Source: Peristeroidobacter agariperforans
GTDB lineage: Bacteria > Pseudomonadota > Gammaproteobacteria > Steroidobacterales > Steroidobacteraceae
Reading direction: 5' to 3'
Assembly: GCF_004138335.1 (NCBI RefSeq)
Contig: NZ_RYFW01000002.1
Coordinates: 291,501-355,500, forward strand
Length of the DNA: 64,000 nucleotides
Shown: positions 8,730-21,031 of the stretch, piece by piece
Layout: the number at the start of each line of letters is the position of its first letter
How positions within the stretch are numbered: position 1 is the first letter of the stretch
The notes under the pieces: generated by a model
Database searches by the model: none
What the model saw: the letters and a program-made list of their open reading frames with translations, nothing else
What the model was told of the DNA's origin: nothing
Position numbers and translations under genes: made by a program

Positions 8730-9489
8730 GTGATCGACGCAGCGCCGCTGACCGACTATGTGCTCGACATCGCCGATCGTTGCCTCGATATCGTGCGAGT
8801 GCATTACTGCAACCATAAGCGTCTTGAATGTTCGCCCGGTCGGGCAGGTCGCGTTGCCGATGGCGCCTCGGTGTTCTATCTGATGCCAGAACATCCGGCG
8901 CTGCCGCCGAGCATCTATCGAAATGTGACCGATGCATTCGGGGTGCAAAACAACTGGCTCGGCTTGGACGTCGAATCCTTCACACCCAGTGACACCGATC
9001 AGTTGGCCGCAAAGATCATCGTGGGTCGCGATGAGCGGGCCAATCAAGGCGTGATTCGGCACGCGCTTCGTTCGCTTGGAACCTCGTTGTATCTGGTGGT
9101 GCCGGAAGCATCGTTCCTGCAACTCATTTACGCGTTGGATGCGGTGGCGGCGGTTGAAGTCAGAGGTGACAAGCATCGCCGGTACATCGCAGCGTTGACC
9201 TGCAATTGGGACGAGCAGGATTTGCCCGCCAGTCGTGAGCACTTTCCAGAAAAGGTTGGCCCAGTTCTGCGATCTGTACAGCATTCGCAACCGCATCGTT
9301 CACAGCGGTGCGAGCTTCGCATCCTTGCAGCGTGACTGGACCAGCGCGACCGGTGCCGCGTTCTTTCTGGTGTGGGCGTGTTACGAGCGATTGTTGGACC
9401 ACAATCTGCGTAGCGATGAGGAAGTAAGACAGCATGCAGCCGAGGTGTTGAGCAAGCTGGCGCTGCCGGTTCGCGTAGGACGAAAATAA
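8730..9489 (+). pseudogene. Frameshifted Apea-like HEPN domain protein
   Basis: Two overlapping frames together make one sensible protein. The first (from GTG 8730) contains FLQLIYALDAVAAVEVRGDK, like the first helix of Apea-type HEPN domains. It then loses sense near 9250 and stops at 9335. The second frame (to 9489) carries RLAQFCDLYSIRNRIVHSG, matching the RxxxxH core of HEPN ribonuclease-like proteins (RNRIVH), then FFLVWACYERLL. Dropping one A from the AAAA run at 9250-9253 joins them as HFPERLAQFCDLY. The N-terminus is also uncertain: a stop lies just before 8730, and an ATG at 8699 leads into another frame. A sequencing error is an alternative to real decay. Confidence 0.55.
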
Positions 9490-9587
9490 TTCGCGATGTG
9501 CCGCTTGCTTGGATGAATTCAGCAGTCGCCGCGCGGGCTTGCATCCTGCTATCTTCGCTGCACAACAAGACCTCCGGGGAGCATTCC

Positions 9588-11183
9588 GTGACATCGAAGC
9601 GTTCGTGCGGCCTGGCGACTGTGGCCGCGTTGCTGATCGGTTACTTCAACTGTGCGCGAGCGGCTACTGTCGATTTCGACGCAGCGACTGTCGCGGATCT
9701 GAACCAGGCCTTCAAAGCCGGCACGCTCACGTCCGAACAACTGGTCCAGCATTGCCTCGCGCGTGTCGAGGCGTACGACCACCAGGGTCCGAAGATCAAC
9801 GCCGTCATCATGCTGAATCCCAAAGCGCTCGAGACCGCGCGCGCGCTCGATGCCGAGCGCAAGAGCAAGGGTCCGCGCTCGCCGTTGCACGGCGTGCCGG
9901 TGCTGCTGAAGGACAACTTCGATACGTTCGACATGCCCACCACGGGCGGCTCGGTGCTGCTCGAGAACTGGGTGCCGCCCAATGATGCATTCGTCGTCAA
10001 GAAGCTGCGCGACGCCGGCGCGATCATTCTGGGCAAGCTCAATCTCTCCGAGTTCGCCTCGGGCACGGCGCACAGTTCGCTCGGTGGCCAGACGCTCAAT
10101 CCTCATGACTTGATGCGCACCCCATCCGGCTCGTCCAGCGGGACGGGCGCAGCCATCGCCGCAGCGTATGCGCCGATCGGTTTGGGTACGGACACCGGCG
10201 GCTCGATTCGTGGCCCCACATCCGCAAACGGCATCGTGGGCTTGAAGCCAACGCACGGCTTGATGAGCCGCGACGGCATCATTCCGCTGGCGTTGTCCTT
10301 CGACACGGGCGGACCGATGGCACGCAGCGTCTATGACGTTGCCGTCGCACTGGGGGTCATGACGGGCGTCGACTCCGCGGATCCGGCGACCCAGAAGAGC
10401 AAGGGAAAATTCACAACCGACTACACTCAGTTCTTGAAGACCGGTGCATTGAAAGGCGCGCGTATCGGCATCGCTCGCGATTTTCTCGGCGCGGATCCCG
10501 ATGTCGATTGGGTGATGGAGTCGGCGCTCGAATCGATGCGCAAAGCGGGCGCGACCATCGTGGACGTGCGCTTTCCGAAGTGGCTGCTCGACAGCAAGCC
10601 GGAGTTCTATGCCGCGGTCCGTCGCCCGGAGTTCGTCGCCCAGATCAGCCAGTATCTGGCCGCGACCGGGCCGGGTTATCCGAAAAACATCCAGGACCTG
10701 ATCGAACGATCGAATGACGTGCGCTCGTTGGGCCCCCGCGGCGCCGGCCCGAACCCGGTTCGCTGGAACCTGTTCAAGAAGGAAGCGGAGAGCGGCAAGC
10801 TCGACGACTATCGTTACTTGTCCGTTCGCGATCACGCCCTGCCCATGGTTCGCGCGGTGGTCGAAGGCATCCTCGCGGCGGAGAAGCTCGATGCCATCGT
10901 CTACCCGACCTCGTCGCGTCGGCCGCCGTTGATGGCCGAGGCGCCGCCCTCGCCGGACTCGGCGTCCGCTGTGGATATCGCCAACCTCACGGGCTTTCCC
11001 GACTTGATCGTGCCCGCCGGTTTCACGACGGACGATCTGCCCGTCGGCATTTCTTTCTTCGGTCCCGCCTTCAGCGAACCGAAGTTGTTCGCGCTCGGCT
11101 ACAGCTTCGAACAAGCTACGCGCGTGCGGCGCCTGCCGGTGCACACGCCGCAGTTGGAGAATCAGTCGATCAACGTGCCTTGA
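9588..11183 (+). CDS. Exported amidase (amidase signature family)
   Basis: A 531-residue enzyme with a signal peptide (about residues 1-26, ending ARAATV) if read from GTG 9588, which has GGGGAG nine bases upstream; an earlier ATG at 9513 would spoil the signal. The amidase-signature catalytic triad is visible: lysine 108 in VLLKDN, the serine cluster 182-184 in PSGSSSGTGAA, and nucleophile serine 206 in GTDTGGSIRGP. Members hydrolyse carboxamides or aryl-acyl amides; the substrate cannot be read from the sequence. Export to the periplasm sets it apart from the GatA subunit. It is followed 66 bases later by an extensin-like gene. Confidence 0.92.
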   Translation: MTSKRSCGLATVAALLIGYFNCARAATVDFDAATVADLNQAFKAGTLTSEQLVQHCLARVEAYDHQGPKINAVIMLNPKALETARALDAERKSKGPRSPLHGVPVLLKDNFDTFDMPTTGGSVLLENWVPPNDAFVVKKLRDAGAIILGKLNLSEFASGTAHSSLGGQTLNPHDLMRTPSGSSSGTGAAIAAAYAPIGLGTDTGGSIRGPTSANGIVGLKPTHGLMSRDGIIPLALSFDTGGPMARSVYDVAVALGVMTGVDSADPATQKSKGKFTTDYTQFLKTGALKGARIGIARDFLGADPDVDWVMESALESMRKAGATIVDVRFPKWLLDSKPEFYAAVRRPEFVAQISQYLAATGPGYPKNIQDLIERSNDVRSLGPRGAGPNPVRWNLFKKEAESGKLDDYRYLSVRDHALPMVRAVVEGILAAEKLDAIVYPTSSRRPPLMAEAPPSPDSASAVDIANLTGFPDLIVPAGFTTDDLPVGISFFGPAFSEPKLFALGYSFEQATRVRRLPVHTPQLENQSINVP

Positions 11184-11249
11184 GGATCGACGCAATTTTG
11201 ACGCATCCGTGGCATGCAACCCGGGAAGCAAGCCGCGGGTTCTTGAATC

Positions 11250-11948
11250 ATGCGTCTGCTGATTCTGGTCGCCGTGCTTGCACTGATCGTCGCCGGCGCG
11301 CTCTACGGAGTGCGCAGCGGCGCAATCGATGTGCCGCCAGACTGGAATCCGTGGGCGCAGCTCGATGTGAATGCCGAGCCCAACTTTCTGACCCGACACA
11401 AGCTCAATCGGCTGTCGAAGAGCTCGGAGCAATGTCAGCAGGTGCTGGCGACGACCGATATCGAATTCGAGCGGCTGGACAATAAAGTCACCGGCCCGGC
11501 GTGTGGTTTCTTCAATGCAGTGCGCGTCGATCGAACATCGAGTCGAGTCAGCAAGCCGTTCTCCTTGAGTTGCCGGGCGGCGGTCTCACTGGCTTTGTGG
11601 GAGCGTCATGTGCTCGCGCCAGCGGCGCAAAAGTACTTTGGTCAGAACGTTGCGACGCTGGAGCACTTCGGCAGCTATTCCTGTCGAAACGTTTACGGGC
11701 GCGCGAATGCGACGCGAAGTCAGCACGCGACGGCGGAAGCGTTGGATGTCGCTGGATTCGTGCTCGAAGACGGGCAGCGGATTCGAGTTTTGAAGGATTG
11801 GGAGGAGGGCGCAGAGAAGGCTGCGTTTCTTCGAGAGGTGCGCACTGGCGCGTGCCGCTTCTTCGATGGCGTGTTGAGCCCGGACTACAACGCCGCTCAC
11901 CGCGACCATTTCCATTTCGATCGCGGTCCGTATCGAGTCTGTCGTTAG
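11250..11948 (+). CDS. Extensin-like C-terminal domain protein
   Basis: A 232-residue protein with an N-terminal membrane segment (MRLLILVAVLALIVAGALYG) and an extensin-like C-terminal domain. The block SQHATAEALDVAGF followed by HRDHFHFD has the histidine and aspartate pattern of zinc-dependent M15-type (LAS) peptidases, so a cell-wall peptidase role is plausible. Four cysteines (QCQQ, ACGFF, SCRAA, SCRNV) suggest disulfides in the periplasm. Its last four bases overlap the end of the convergent VOC gene. The substrate is unproven for this family. Confidence 0.88.
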   Translation: MRLLILVAVLALIVAGALYGVRSGAIDVPPDWNPWAQLDVNAEPNFLTRHKLNRLSKSSEQCQQVLATTDIEFERLDNKVTGPACGFFNAVRVDRTSSRVSKPFSLSCRAAVSLALWERHVLAPAAQKYFGQNVATLEHFGSYSCRNVYGRANATRSQHATAEALDVAGFVLEDGQRIRVLKDWEEGAEKAAFLREVRTGACRFFDGVLSPDYNAAHRDHFHFDRGPYRVCR

Positions 11949-12364
11949 GCCGATTTCATATAGGGATCCCAGAAGCCCGGCGCCGGTTCGATCTGTTGAA
12001 CCACGTCGACCCAGGTGCCGGACGGGTCGTGCATGCCGAAGCGACGCTGGCCCCACGGCTCATCGCGCAGCTCGTACGCAATGCGCGCGCCGGACTGTCG
12101 CACTTTCTGAAACTCCAGCGCCGCGTCACTGACCTGCAAGGTGAAGAACATGCCCTGGCCATTGAATTTCTCGGGTCCGGGCGGCGAGGAGGGATGGTCC
12201 GGTGACATGAAAGCGATGGCCAGCACCGGATTCGCCTTCGAAGCCAGGTAGATGAACCACGACGACTCGAACACGACTTCGAAGCCAAAGTGGCGCACGT
12301 AGAAATCGCGGCAGGCGCCGATCGCATCGGTGACGATGACCGGATAGGCAGATTCCAATTGCAT
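11945..12364 (-). CDS. VOC (glyoxalase/bleomycin-resistance fold) protein
   Basis: A 139-residue protein with the paired beta-alpha-beta-beta-beta layout of the vicinal oxygen chelate superfamily: ACRDFYVRHFGFEVVFESSW near the start and FGMHDPSGTWVDVVQQI near the end. The typical C-terminal metal or cofactor residues are only partly obvious, so it may be a binding protein rather than an enzyme. It follows the AraC regulator gene on the same strand with a 36-base gap, which suggests that regulator may control it. Confidence 0.85.
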   Translation of the reverse strand: MQLESAYPVIVTDAIGACRDFYVRHFGFEVVFESSWFIYLASKANPVLAIAFMSPDHPSSPPGPEKFNGQGMFFTLQVSDAALEFQKVRQSGARIAYELRDEPWGQRRFGMHDPSGTWVDVVQQIEPAPGFWDPYMKSA

Positions 12365-12400
12365 GACGAATTCCTCGCGGAAGAAAGCGCGAGCATGCGC

Positions 12401-13174
12401 TCAACGGGGCGAGTGGTATTGAAAAAATGCGTCATCCGCGCGCAGCTGGCCGGGAGAGACGCCGGCGAGGCGGGTGAAGTCGCGAGTCATGTGAGCTTGA
12501 TCGCAGTAGCCGGCGTCATGCGCCACCGCGGTCAAAGAGCGCGCAGCCGGGTGAACGATCAAGTCGGCTGCATGCCGGAGCCGCGAGATCATGCAGAAGA
12601 ACTTCAGCGGCACGCCGACGGTCTGCAGGAACACCCGCTCCATCTGTCGACGGCTCTTGCCGAAGCGAGCAGCGACATCGTCGATCCTCGTGGCGCCATG
12701 GTGAGCTTCGATGTGCCGAACGACGCCATCGATATAACTTTCAAACGGCGGAGCGCGACACAGCGCTTCGAGCAGAATCTCATCGAGCTCATCGAACAAC
12801 GCTTCGGTCGCAATGTGAGCGGCGACGCGCTCCGACGGAAATCGCATCAGCGACAGGAGATCTTCGCGGCCGTCCGTGATCTCCTGTGCAGCGGCGGAAA
12901 TGAAGTGACGGCTTTGCCCCGGACGAAATCGGATGCCGAGGTAGTGAGTGCCGGCCGTGCAGCGAATCGCGGTGGGGCGCGTCGTGCTGCCATAGATCCA
13001 GGAGCGACAGTTGTTGGCAGTGACTTCGAGCACCAGATCCAGGCAGCCATCCGGCAGCGCCGCGTACACCGGCGATGCATTGTTGAGGCTGAGCCAGTAT
13101 TGACTGACATAGCGCGCCAGCCCGGCCGCGGGTCGCCGAACGGTGAAGGTGCTGAGAGCGGGCGCCGTCGTCAT
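12401..13174 (-). CDS. AraC family transcriptional regulator
   Basis: A 257-residue regulator. The C-terminal 100 residues carry two helix-turn-helix motifs: IDDVAARFGKSRRQMERVFL and LTAVAHDAGYCDQAHMTRDF, followed by the signature RLAGVSPGQLR. The N-terminal 140 residues are a sensor part similar to DUF6597-type domains (VSQYWLSL, then LPDGCLDLVLEV); the ligand is unknown. It is read in the same direction as the helicase gene ending 10 bases upstream and the VOC gene downstream, which may be its target. Confidence 0.9.
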   Translation of the reverse strand: MTTAPALSTFTVRRPAAGLARYVSQYWLSLNNASPVYAALPDGCLDLVLEVTANNCRSWIYGSTTRPTAIRCTAGTHYLGIRFRPGQSRHFISAAAQEITDGREDLLSLMRFPSERVAAHIATEALFDELDEILLEALCRAPPFESYIDGVVRHIEAHHGATRIDDVAARFGKSRRQMERVFLQTVGVPLKFFCMISRLRHAADLIVHPAARSLTAVAHDAGYCDQAHMTRDFTRLAGVSPGQLRADDAFFQYHSPR

Positions 13175-13184
13175 GCAGTCAAGA

Positions 13185-15461
13185 TTAAACCGCCCGGGTC
13201 TTCAACTTCCACCACTTCGGTAACAACTTCCTGACCTCACGGCGGCCGAAGCGATCGTCGATCAAATACACGATGCCGCGATCGTTGCGCGTCCGGATCA
13301 CGCGCCCCGCGGCTTGAATGACCTTTTGCAAGCCGGGGTATAAATAGGTGTACGCGTAGCCGGCGTCGAACAACTCATCCATGCGCAGGCGCATCTGCTC
13401 GCTCACATCGTTGAGCTGAGGTAGCCCGAGTGTGGCGATGAACGCACCGATCATGCGCTCGCCCGGCAAATCGATGCCTTCGCCGAAGGCGCCGCCCAAC
13501 ACCGCGAGCGCGAGGCTGCGGCCGTCGGGGGCGAAGCCGTCGAGGAATTCTTTGCGCTCGGCCTCCGACATGTTTCGCACTTGCAGCCGGTTGGGAATAT
13601 GGGGAGCGACTCGATCCAGCTCCTCGGCGATTCGCGCCAGGTAATCGAAACTGCTGGCGAATACCAGATAGTTGCCGGGCTGGCGTTCGAACTGCTGGAC
13701 GATGAGCTCGACCATGGGCGCGATCGAATCGCCGCGGTGCTGATAGCGCGTGGAAATGTGCCGCACCAGCTGCACGTCGAGCTGATCCGGCGAGAACGGC
13801 GACTCCACATCCAACCAACGCGTGGTGTCGGGCAGGCCGAGCAAGTCCAGATAGAATTCTCGGGGCGAGAGCGTGGCCGAGAACAGCACGACGCAAGCGG
13901 TGTGAGCGAAGCGCAGTTTGAGGAAGGGCCCCGGCACGACGTTTCGGATCGTGAATGTCGCATGTTCGGGGTGCGTGATATCGAACAGCGAATGCTCGGC
14001 GAACTCCTCCGCCAGCCCGTTGAAGGCGAGGGCATCGAAGAACAACTTCTGCACGTGCTCCGGAAACAGCACTGCCTGATCGGCCAGCGCGCTTTGCTGG
14101 CTGATATAGGTGTCCAGCGCCTTCAGCAGCGACTTCGGCGGGACATCGTAAATCTGATACGGCGCCTGTTGGGCGTCTGCGATGCGCTGGAACTGAGTGC
14201 TGAGCCGTTGAATGGCGCCTCGGAGCAGCGGCGGCGATTCCTTTCTCGCTCGCCTCAGCGTCTCCGCATCGATGACCGCGGAATACATACGCCGTGCGCG
14301 CTCGATGAGATTGTGCGCCTCATCGACCAGCACGCCGACCCGCCACCCTTGCTCCTGCGCCAGGCCGTACAGGAATGCGCTTTGATCGAAGTAATAGTTG
14401 TAGTCGCCGATGATCACGTCGCTCCAGCGCGCCAGTTCCTGCGACAGGAAATAAGGGCACACGCCATGCTCGGTCGCGACGCTGCCGATGACCTTTTGAG
14501 TCATGGTGCCGCGATAGAGCGCTGCCGATCGCGCGCCGGGCAGGCGGTCGTAGAATTTCTTGGCAAGCGGGCAGGAATCGCCGTGGCACGCCGAGTCCGG
14601 ATATTTGCAGACCTTTTCGCGCGCCGTGATTTCCAGAACACGCAGCTTGAGATCGGGCGGCGTCAATGCCTTCAATGCGTCGAGCGCCAGCTGACGCCCG
14701 GTGGTCTTCGCCGTGAGATAAAAGATCCGATCGATCTTCTGCGCGCCCATGGCTTTGAGCATGGGGAACAGCGTGCCCATCGTCTTGCCCACGCCGGTGG
14801 GCGCTTGAGCGAGCAAATGCTCGCCCATCGCAGCGACCCGATAAACCGTCTCGGCGAGCTGACGTTGCGCCGGATAGAAATCGTATGGAAAGCTCAGCGC
14901 CAGCAGGGCTCGATCGCGCGCCTGGCGATGCTCCAGCTCGGCGCGGCCCCAGCTGGCGTATCGGGCGCAATGCTCAGTAAAGAAAGCTTGCAGCTCCTCG
15001 GCGCTGAAATCTTCCGCCACCACTGTCTCGTGCTCGGTGTCCACATCGAAGTAGACGAGAGCGACACGGAGCTCTCGCAGCTCCTGCTTTCGACACAGCA
15101 TGGCGCCATACATTTTCGCTTGAGCCCAGTGCAGCGCGCGGTGATTGTCGGGCATGCGGGCGAGATCGCCGCGATAGGTCTTGCACTCGTCGAGACGGCG
15201 CGTTTTGCTGTCATAACCATCCGCGCGTCCTCGCACCTGCAAGCCATCGTGCGTGCCTTCGAGCGTCACTTCGGTTTGATAATCGCGACCCCGACGGTTC
15301 GCGACGACGACGTGGCCGGCGATACCTTCGCGGGCGCTCGGTGCTGGCGTGAAGCGCAAGTCCAGATCGCCGCGCTTGGCTGTGAACTGGCACAACACTC
15401 GCACGGCTACCGACAGGTTCGCGGAAGCCGTGACAGAAATGGGTGGCGCGGACGTCGGCAT
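13185..15461 (-). CDS. PD-(D/E)XK nuclease fused to XPD/DinG-type iron-sulfur DNA helicase
   Basis: A 758-residue protein if read from ATG 15461. Residues about 20-125 look like a RecB-type nuclease: GRADG with Asp81, DECKTY giving Glu92 and Lys94, and a QxxxY motif at Gln114-Tyr118. Residues 190-758 are a superfamily 2 helicase: Walker A APTGVGKT near 220, DEAH in VDEAHNL, and motif VI QAAGRVIRT. Four cysteines (KVCKY, SACHG, DSCPL, GVCPY) fit the iron-sulfur cluster of XPD and DinG. It should unwind and probably cut DNA during repair. A LexA-like box lies 16-33 bases before the start. Confidence 0.9.
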   Translation of the reverse strand: MPTSAPPISVTASANLSVAVRVLCQFTAKRGDLDLRFTPAPSAREGIAGHVVVANRRGRDYQTEVTLEGTHDGLQVRGRADGYDSKTRRLDECKTYRGDLARMPDNHRALHWAQAKMYGAMLCRKQELRELRVALVYFDVDTEHETVVAEDFSAEELQAFFTEHCARYASWGRAELEHRQARDRALLALSFPYDFYPAQRQLAETVYRVAAMGEHLLAQAPTGVGKTMGTLFPMLKAMGAQKIDRIFYLTAKTTGRQLALDALKALTPPDLKLRVLEITAREKVCKYPDSACHGDSCPLAKKFYDRLPGARSAALYRGTMTQKVIGSVATEHGVCPYFLSQELARWSDVIIGDYNYYFDQSAFLYGLAQEQGWRVGVLVDEAHNLIERARRMYSAVIDAETLRRARKESPPLLRGAIQRLSTQFQRIADAQQAPYQIYDVPPKSLLKALDTYISQQSALADQAVLFPEHVQKLFFDALAFNGLAEEFAEHSLFDITHPEHATFTIRNVVPGPFLKLRFAHTACVVLFSATLSPREFYLDLLGLPDTTRWLDVESPFSPDQLDVQLVRHISTRYQHRGDSIAPMVELIVQQFERQPGNYLVFASSFDYLARIAEELDRVAPHIPNRLQVRNMSEAERKEFLDGFAPDGRSLALAVLGGAFGEGIDLPGERMIGAFIATLGLPQLNDVSEQMRLRMDELFDAGYAYTYLYPGLQKVIQAAGRVIRTRNDRGIVYLIDDRFGRREVRKLLPKWWKLKTRAV

Positions 15462-15476
15462 GGGGGTGCTGCAGAG

Positions 15477-15494
15477 CTGAGGATATATACAGTA
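15477..15494 (-). promoter_or_regulatory. LexA-like (SOS) box upstream of the nuclease-helicase gene
   Basis: On the minus strand the site reads TACTGTATATATCCTCAG. It has the CTG-N10-CAG frame of gammaproteobacterial LexA boxes, and its left 12 bases match the E. coli consensus (TACTGTATATATATACAGTA) perfectly; three positions differ in the right half. It ends 16 bases before the ATG, where it could block transcription. The fit with a DNA repair gene supports SOS control. Some Gammaproteobacteria use other LexA motifs, so this needs the organism's own LexA. Confidence 0.6.
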
Positions 15495-15589
15495 CCATTC
15501 CTGCCCTGCGCCTGTGCCAGCCATTGAACACATTTCCGCGCCTGTATATCTTTTTCGCACTCGCAGGCGGCGCCTGCAAAGGACTCCTC

Positions 15590-16120
15590 GTGCCGGATGG
15601 CATCCAGATTCGTCGCCTGCAAGTCATAGGCGAACGGGAAATCAAAGGCTTGAGCGAAGTGTTGATCGATTGCGTCGAAGGCGGCGCGTCGGTCAGCTTC
15701 ATGTTGCCCATGACGCTAGAGAAGGCGCGGGCGTTCTGGGAAAAGGCGGCAGAAAGCGCGCGGCGCGGCGAGCGATTGATCTTCGTGGCCGAAGACGGTT
15801 CAGGCGCCATCGTCGGCACGGTGCAGGTCGTGTTCGACCTGCCGGAGAACCAGCCGCATCGAGGCGACGTGTCGAAAATGTTGGTGCATCGGCAAGCGCG
15901 CCGGCTCGGTGTTGGTGCGGCGTTGATGACCGCTGCCGAACAAGGAGCATTGAGTGCCGGAAAAACGGTGCTCGTGCTCGACACCGCCAGTGACGACGCC
16001 GAGCGCCTGTATCGACGCCAGGGCTGGCAGTACTGCGGCACCATCCCGGACTACGCACTCATGCCCGACGGGGCGTACTGCGCCACGCATTTCTTCTACA
16101 AAATGTTGAAACCTTCATGA
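15590..16120 (+). CDS. GNAT family N-acetyltransferase
   Basis: A 176-residue enzyme read from GTG 15590, preceded by AAAGGA. The acetyl-CoA binding block is clear: VSKMLVHRQARRLGVGAALM (RxLGVG pattern), then a late strand VLVLDTASDDAERLYRRQGW. It transfers an acetyl group from acetyl-CoA to an amine; the substrate is unknown. The gene is divergent from the helicase gene and its last four bases overlap the start of the exporter gene, so modification and efflux of the same compound is possible. Confidence 0.9.
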   Translation: MPDGIQIRRLQVIGEREIKGLSEVLIDCVEGGASVSFMLPMTLEKARAFWEKAAESARRGERLIFVAEDGSGAIVGTVQVVFDLPENQPHRGDVSKMLVHRQARRLGVGAALMTAAEQGALSAGKTVLVLDTASDDAERLYRRQGWQYCGTIPDYALMPDGAYCATHFFYKMLKPS

Positions 16121-17004
16121 GCGAATCGCGCCGCTCGCTGGCGCTGATCATGCTGGTGGCGACGATGGTGGTCTGGGGCAGCACCTTCGTCATCACCAAG
16201 GCCGCCGCCAAAGACATCGCGCCGATGATGCTGGCGACCTTGCGTTTTCTCACCGCCGCGATCGTGTTGCTGCCGTATGCGTGGCTGAAAGGCAATTGGC
16301 GATCGTTGCCGAAGCCCATGCCCTGGGGCGCGCTGCTCGGCATGGCGCTGACCGGCATTGCCACCTTCACCATCGCATTCAACTACGCATTGGTGTATGG
16401 CTCCGCGTCGCAGGGCGCCCTGATATACGCGTTAGTGCCAGCGGCGGTCGCCGTCGCTGCCGTGATGTTTCTGAAGGAGCGAATGTCGAAGCGCCGGATC
16501 GCCGGGATCGTGCTGTCCATCGTCGGCGTCGGCTTGGTCGCGCTCGGCGCTGAGTCCGACAACTCGTCGCCGCAGCCCTTGCTCGGCGCGGTCTGGATGA
16601 TCGGTGCGGTGTTGTCCTGGGCCGCGTACACGATATTCGCCAAGCGTCTGGCGGATGTGGATCAGGCGGTAACCATTGCCCTGGTGTCAGTGTTCGGCAC
16701 GCTGATGCTCGTGCCGCTCGCGGCGATAGAGTTGGCTCACGCACCTTGGCAAGCGCCGTCCACGCAGGCGTGGTTGGGTGTCATTTTCCTGGGCGTCGCG
16801 GCTTCGGCGCTGGCTTACATCGCTTATGGCTACGCGCTGCGCGAGCTGGAAGCCAATCTGGTCGGTGCCTTCATCAATCTGGATCCGCTGGTCGGCGTGC
16901 TCACCGCCGTGCTGTTTCTCGGCGAGATCCTGCACTCCGGTCAAATGCTTGGCGGTGTGATCGCGCTAGCTGGCATGTGGCTGGCGTCGAGCGGGGAAAA
17001 TTGA
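16117..17004 (+). CDS. EamA / DMT family transporter
   Basis: A 295-residue membrane protein with ten predicted helices arranged as two EamA repeats. Diagnostic stretches are VVWGSTFVITKAAA at the start of repeat one and SWAAYTIFAKRLA at the start of repeat two, with LEANLVGAFINLDPLVGVLT near the end. Family members export amino acids, nucleosides or other metabolites by proton exchange. The ATG overlaps the acetyltransferase stop (ATGA), so the two genes form an operon. The cargo cannot be predicted. Confidence 0.9.
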   Translation: MSESRRSLALIMLVATMVVWGSTFVITKAAAKDIAPMMLATLRFLTAAIVLLPYAWLKGNWRSLPKPMPWGALLGMALTGIATFTIAFNYALVYGSASQGALIYALVPAAVAVAAVMFLKERMSKRRIAGIVLSIVGVGLVALGAESDNSSPQPLLGAVWMIGAVLSWAAYTIFAKRLADVDQAVTIALVSVFGTLMLVPLAAIELAHAPWQAPSTQAWLGVIFLGVAASALAYIAYGYALRELEANLVGAFINLDPLVGVLTAVLFLGEILHSGQMLGGVIALAGMWLASSGEN

Positions 17005-17114
17005 GCCCGTAGGGAACTTTCGCGCGGCTCTGTTCGTTGTCCGCGACATGCCAAATACTAAGTCGCGGCCAGATTCCTGAAGCCCCGACACGGCCAGCGG
17101 AATCCAGCAGCGAC

Positions 17115-20209
<3,095 letters not shown>

Positions 20210-20213
<4 letters not shown>

Positions 20214-21031
20214 GGCTGGATATCTCAGATGCCGAGATTCGCCAGCTGCTGGAAACGCTGTACCAGCGGTATCACTATGATTTTCGCCAATACGCGCCGG
20301 CTTCGTTGAAGCGCCGGCTGCTGCAGGCCCTGACACACTTCCATTGCCAGACGCTGGCGCAGTTGCAGGAGCGCGTATTGAGCGATGAGAGCGTGTTCCC
20401 GCGCCTGCTCGAATACCTGACGGTTCAGGTCAGCGATCTGTTTCGCGATCCAGAGTTTTTCCTGGCCGTGCGCACCCAGGCCGTTCCGTTGCTGGCGACT
20501 TATCCGTCGCTCAAATTGTGGGTCGCGGGCTGCAGCACGGGTGAAGAGGCTTACTCGTACGCGATTCTGTTAGCCGAAGAGGGACTGCTGGATCGCACGC
20601 GCATCTACGCCACTGACATCAACGATGGCAGCCTGCGCAAGGCGCAGCAAGGTGTGTACTCGCTCGATCGGATGAAGCAGTTCACGTTGAACCATCGCAC
20701 GGCGGGCGGGCACGGCTCGCTGTCCGACTATTATCATGCGTCCAAAGACAGCGCCGTGATGTCGCCGACGCTGAAACAGCACATCACATTCGCGGACCAC
20801 AGCCTCGCGACCGACAGCATTTTTTCCGAAGTGCAGCTGGTGTCGTGTCGCAATGTGCTCATCTACTTCGACAAGGCTTTGCAGGATCGCGCGCTCGGGC
20901 TGTTCAGCGATGCGCTGTGTCGGCGCGGATTCCTGTGTCTCGGCACGAAGGAGTCGGTGCGCTTCTCGGCTTACGCACAGCGCTTTCAGGAGGTCAGCGG
21001 CGAGCAGAAGATCTACCGGAGGGTGGATTGA
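20210..21031 (+). CDS. cheR: CheR family protein-glutamate methyltransferase
   Basis: A 273-residue enzyme. The start is taken as TTG 20210, overlapping the kinase stop (TTGA) and preceded by GAGGAG; no ATG fits. The N-terminal helical part (RYHYDFRQYAPASLKRRLLQ) and the SAM-binding core (LKLWVAGCSTGEEAYSYAIL, IYATDIND, LVSCRNVLIYFD) match CheR. CheR methylates glutamates of chemoreceptors, but none is encoded here. In operons like this one, CheR and CheB may instead act on or with hybrid kinases. It overlaps cheB by one base (TGATG). Confidence 0.9.

Noticed and set aside
8699-8760. ATG with plausible coding (MIGDELLTRFSDRRSAADRL) as start of the HEPN gene
   Set aside because: It runs in a frame different from the HEPN coding and soon loses sense. 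It may be part of the decay but cannot be called the start.
9549-11432. A 627-codon open frame on the minus strand
   Set aside because: It is the shadow of the amidase gene, with low-information Arg/His-rich translation.
13581-15527. A 648-codon open frame on the plus strand
   Set aside because: It is antisense to the nuclease-helicase gene whose motifs are unmistakable.
15539-15560. A second LexA-like half-site (CTGTATATC) near the acetyltransferase start
   Set aside because: Only one half matches; no CAG stands at the right distance, so it was not called a LexA box.
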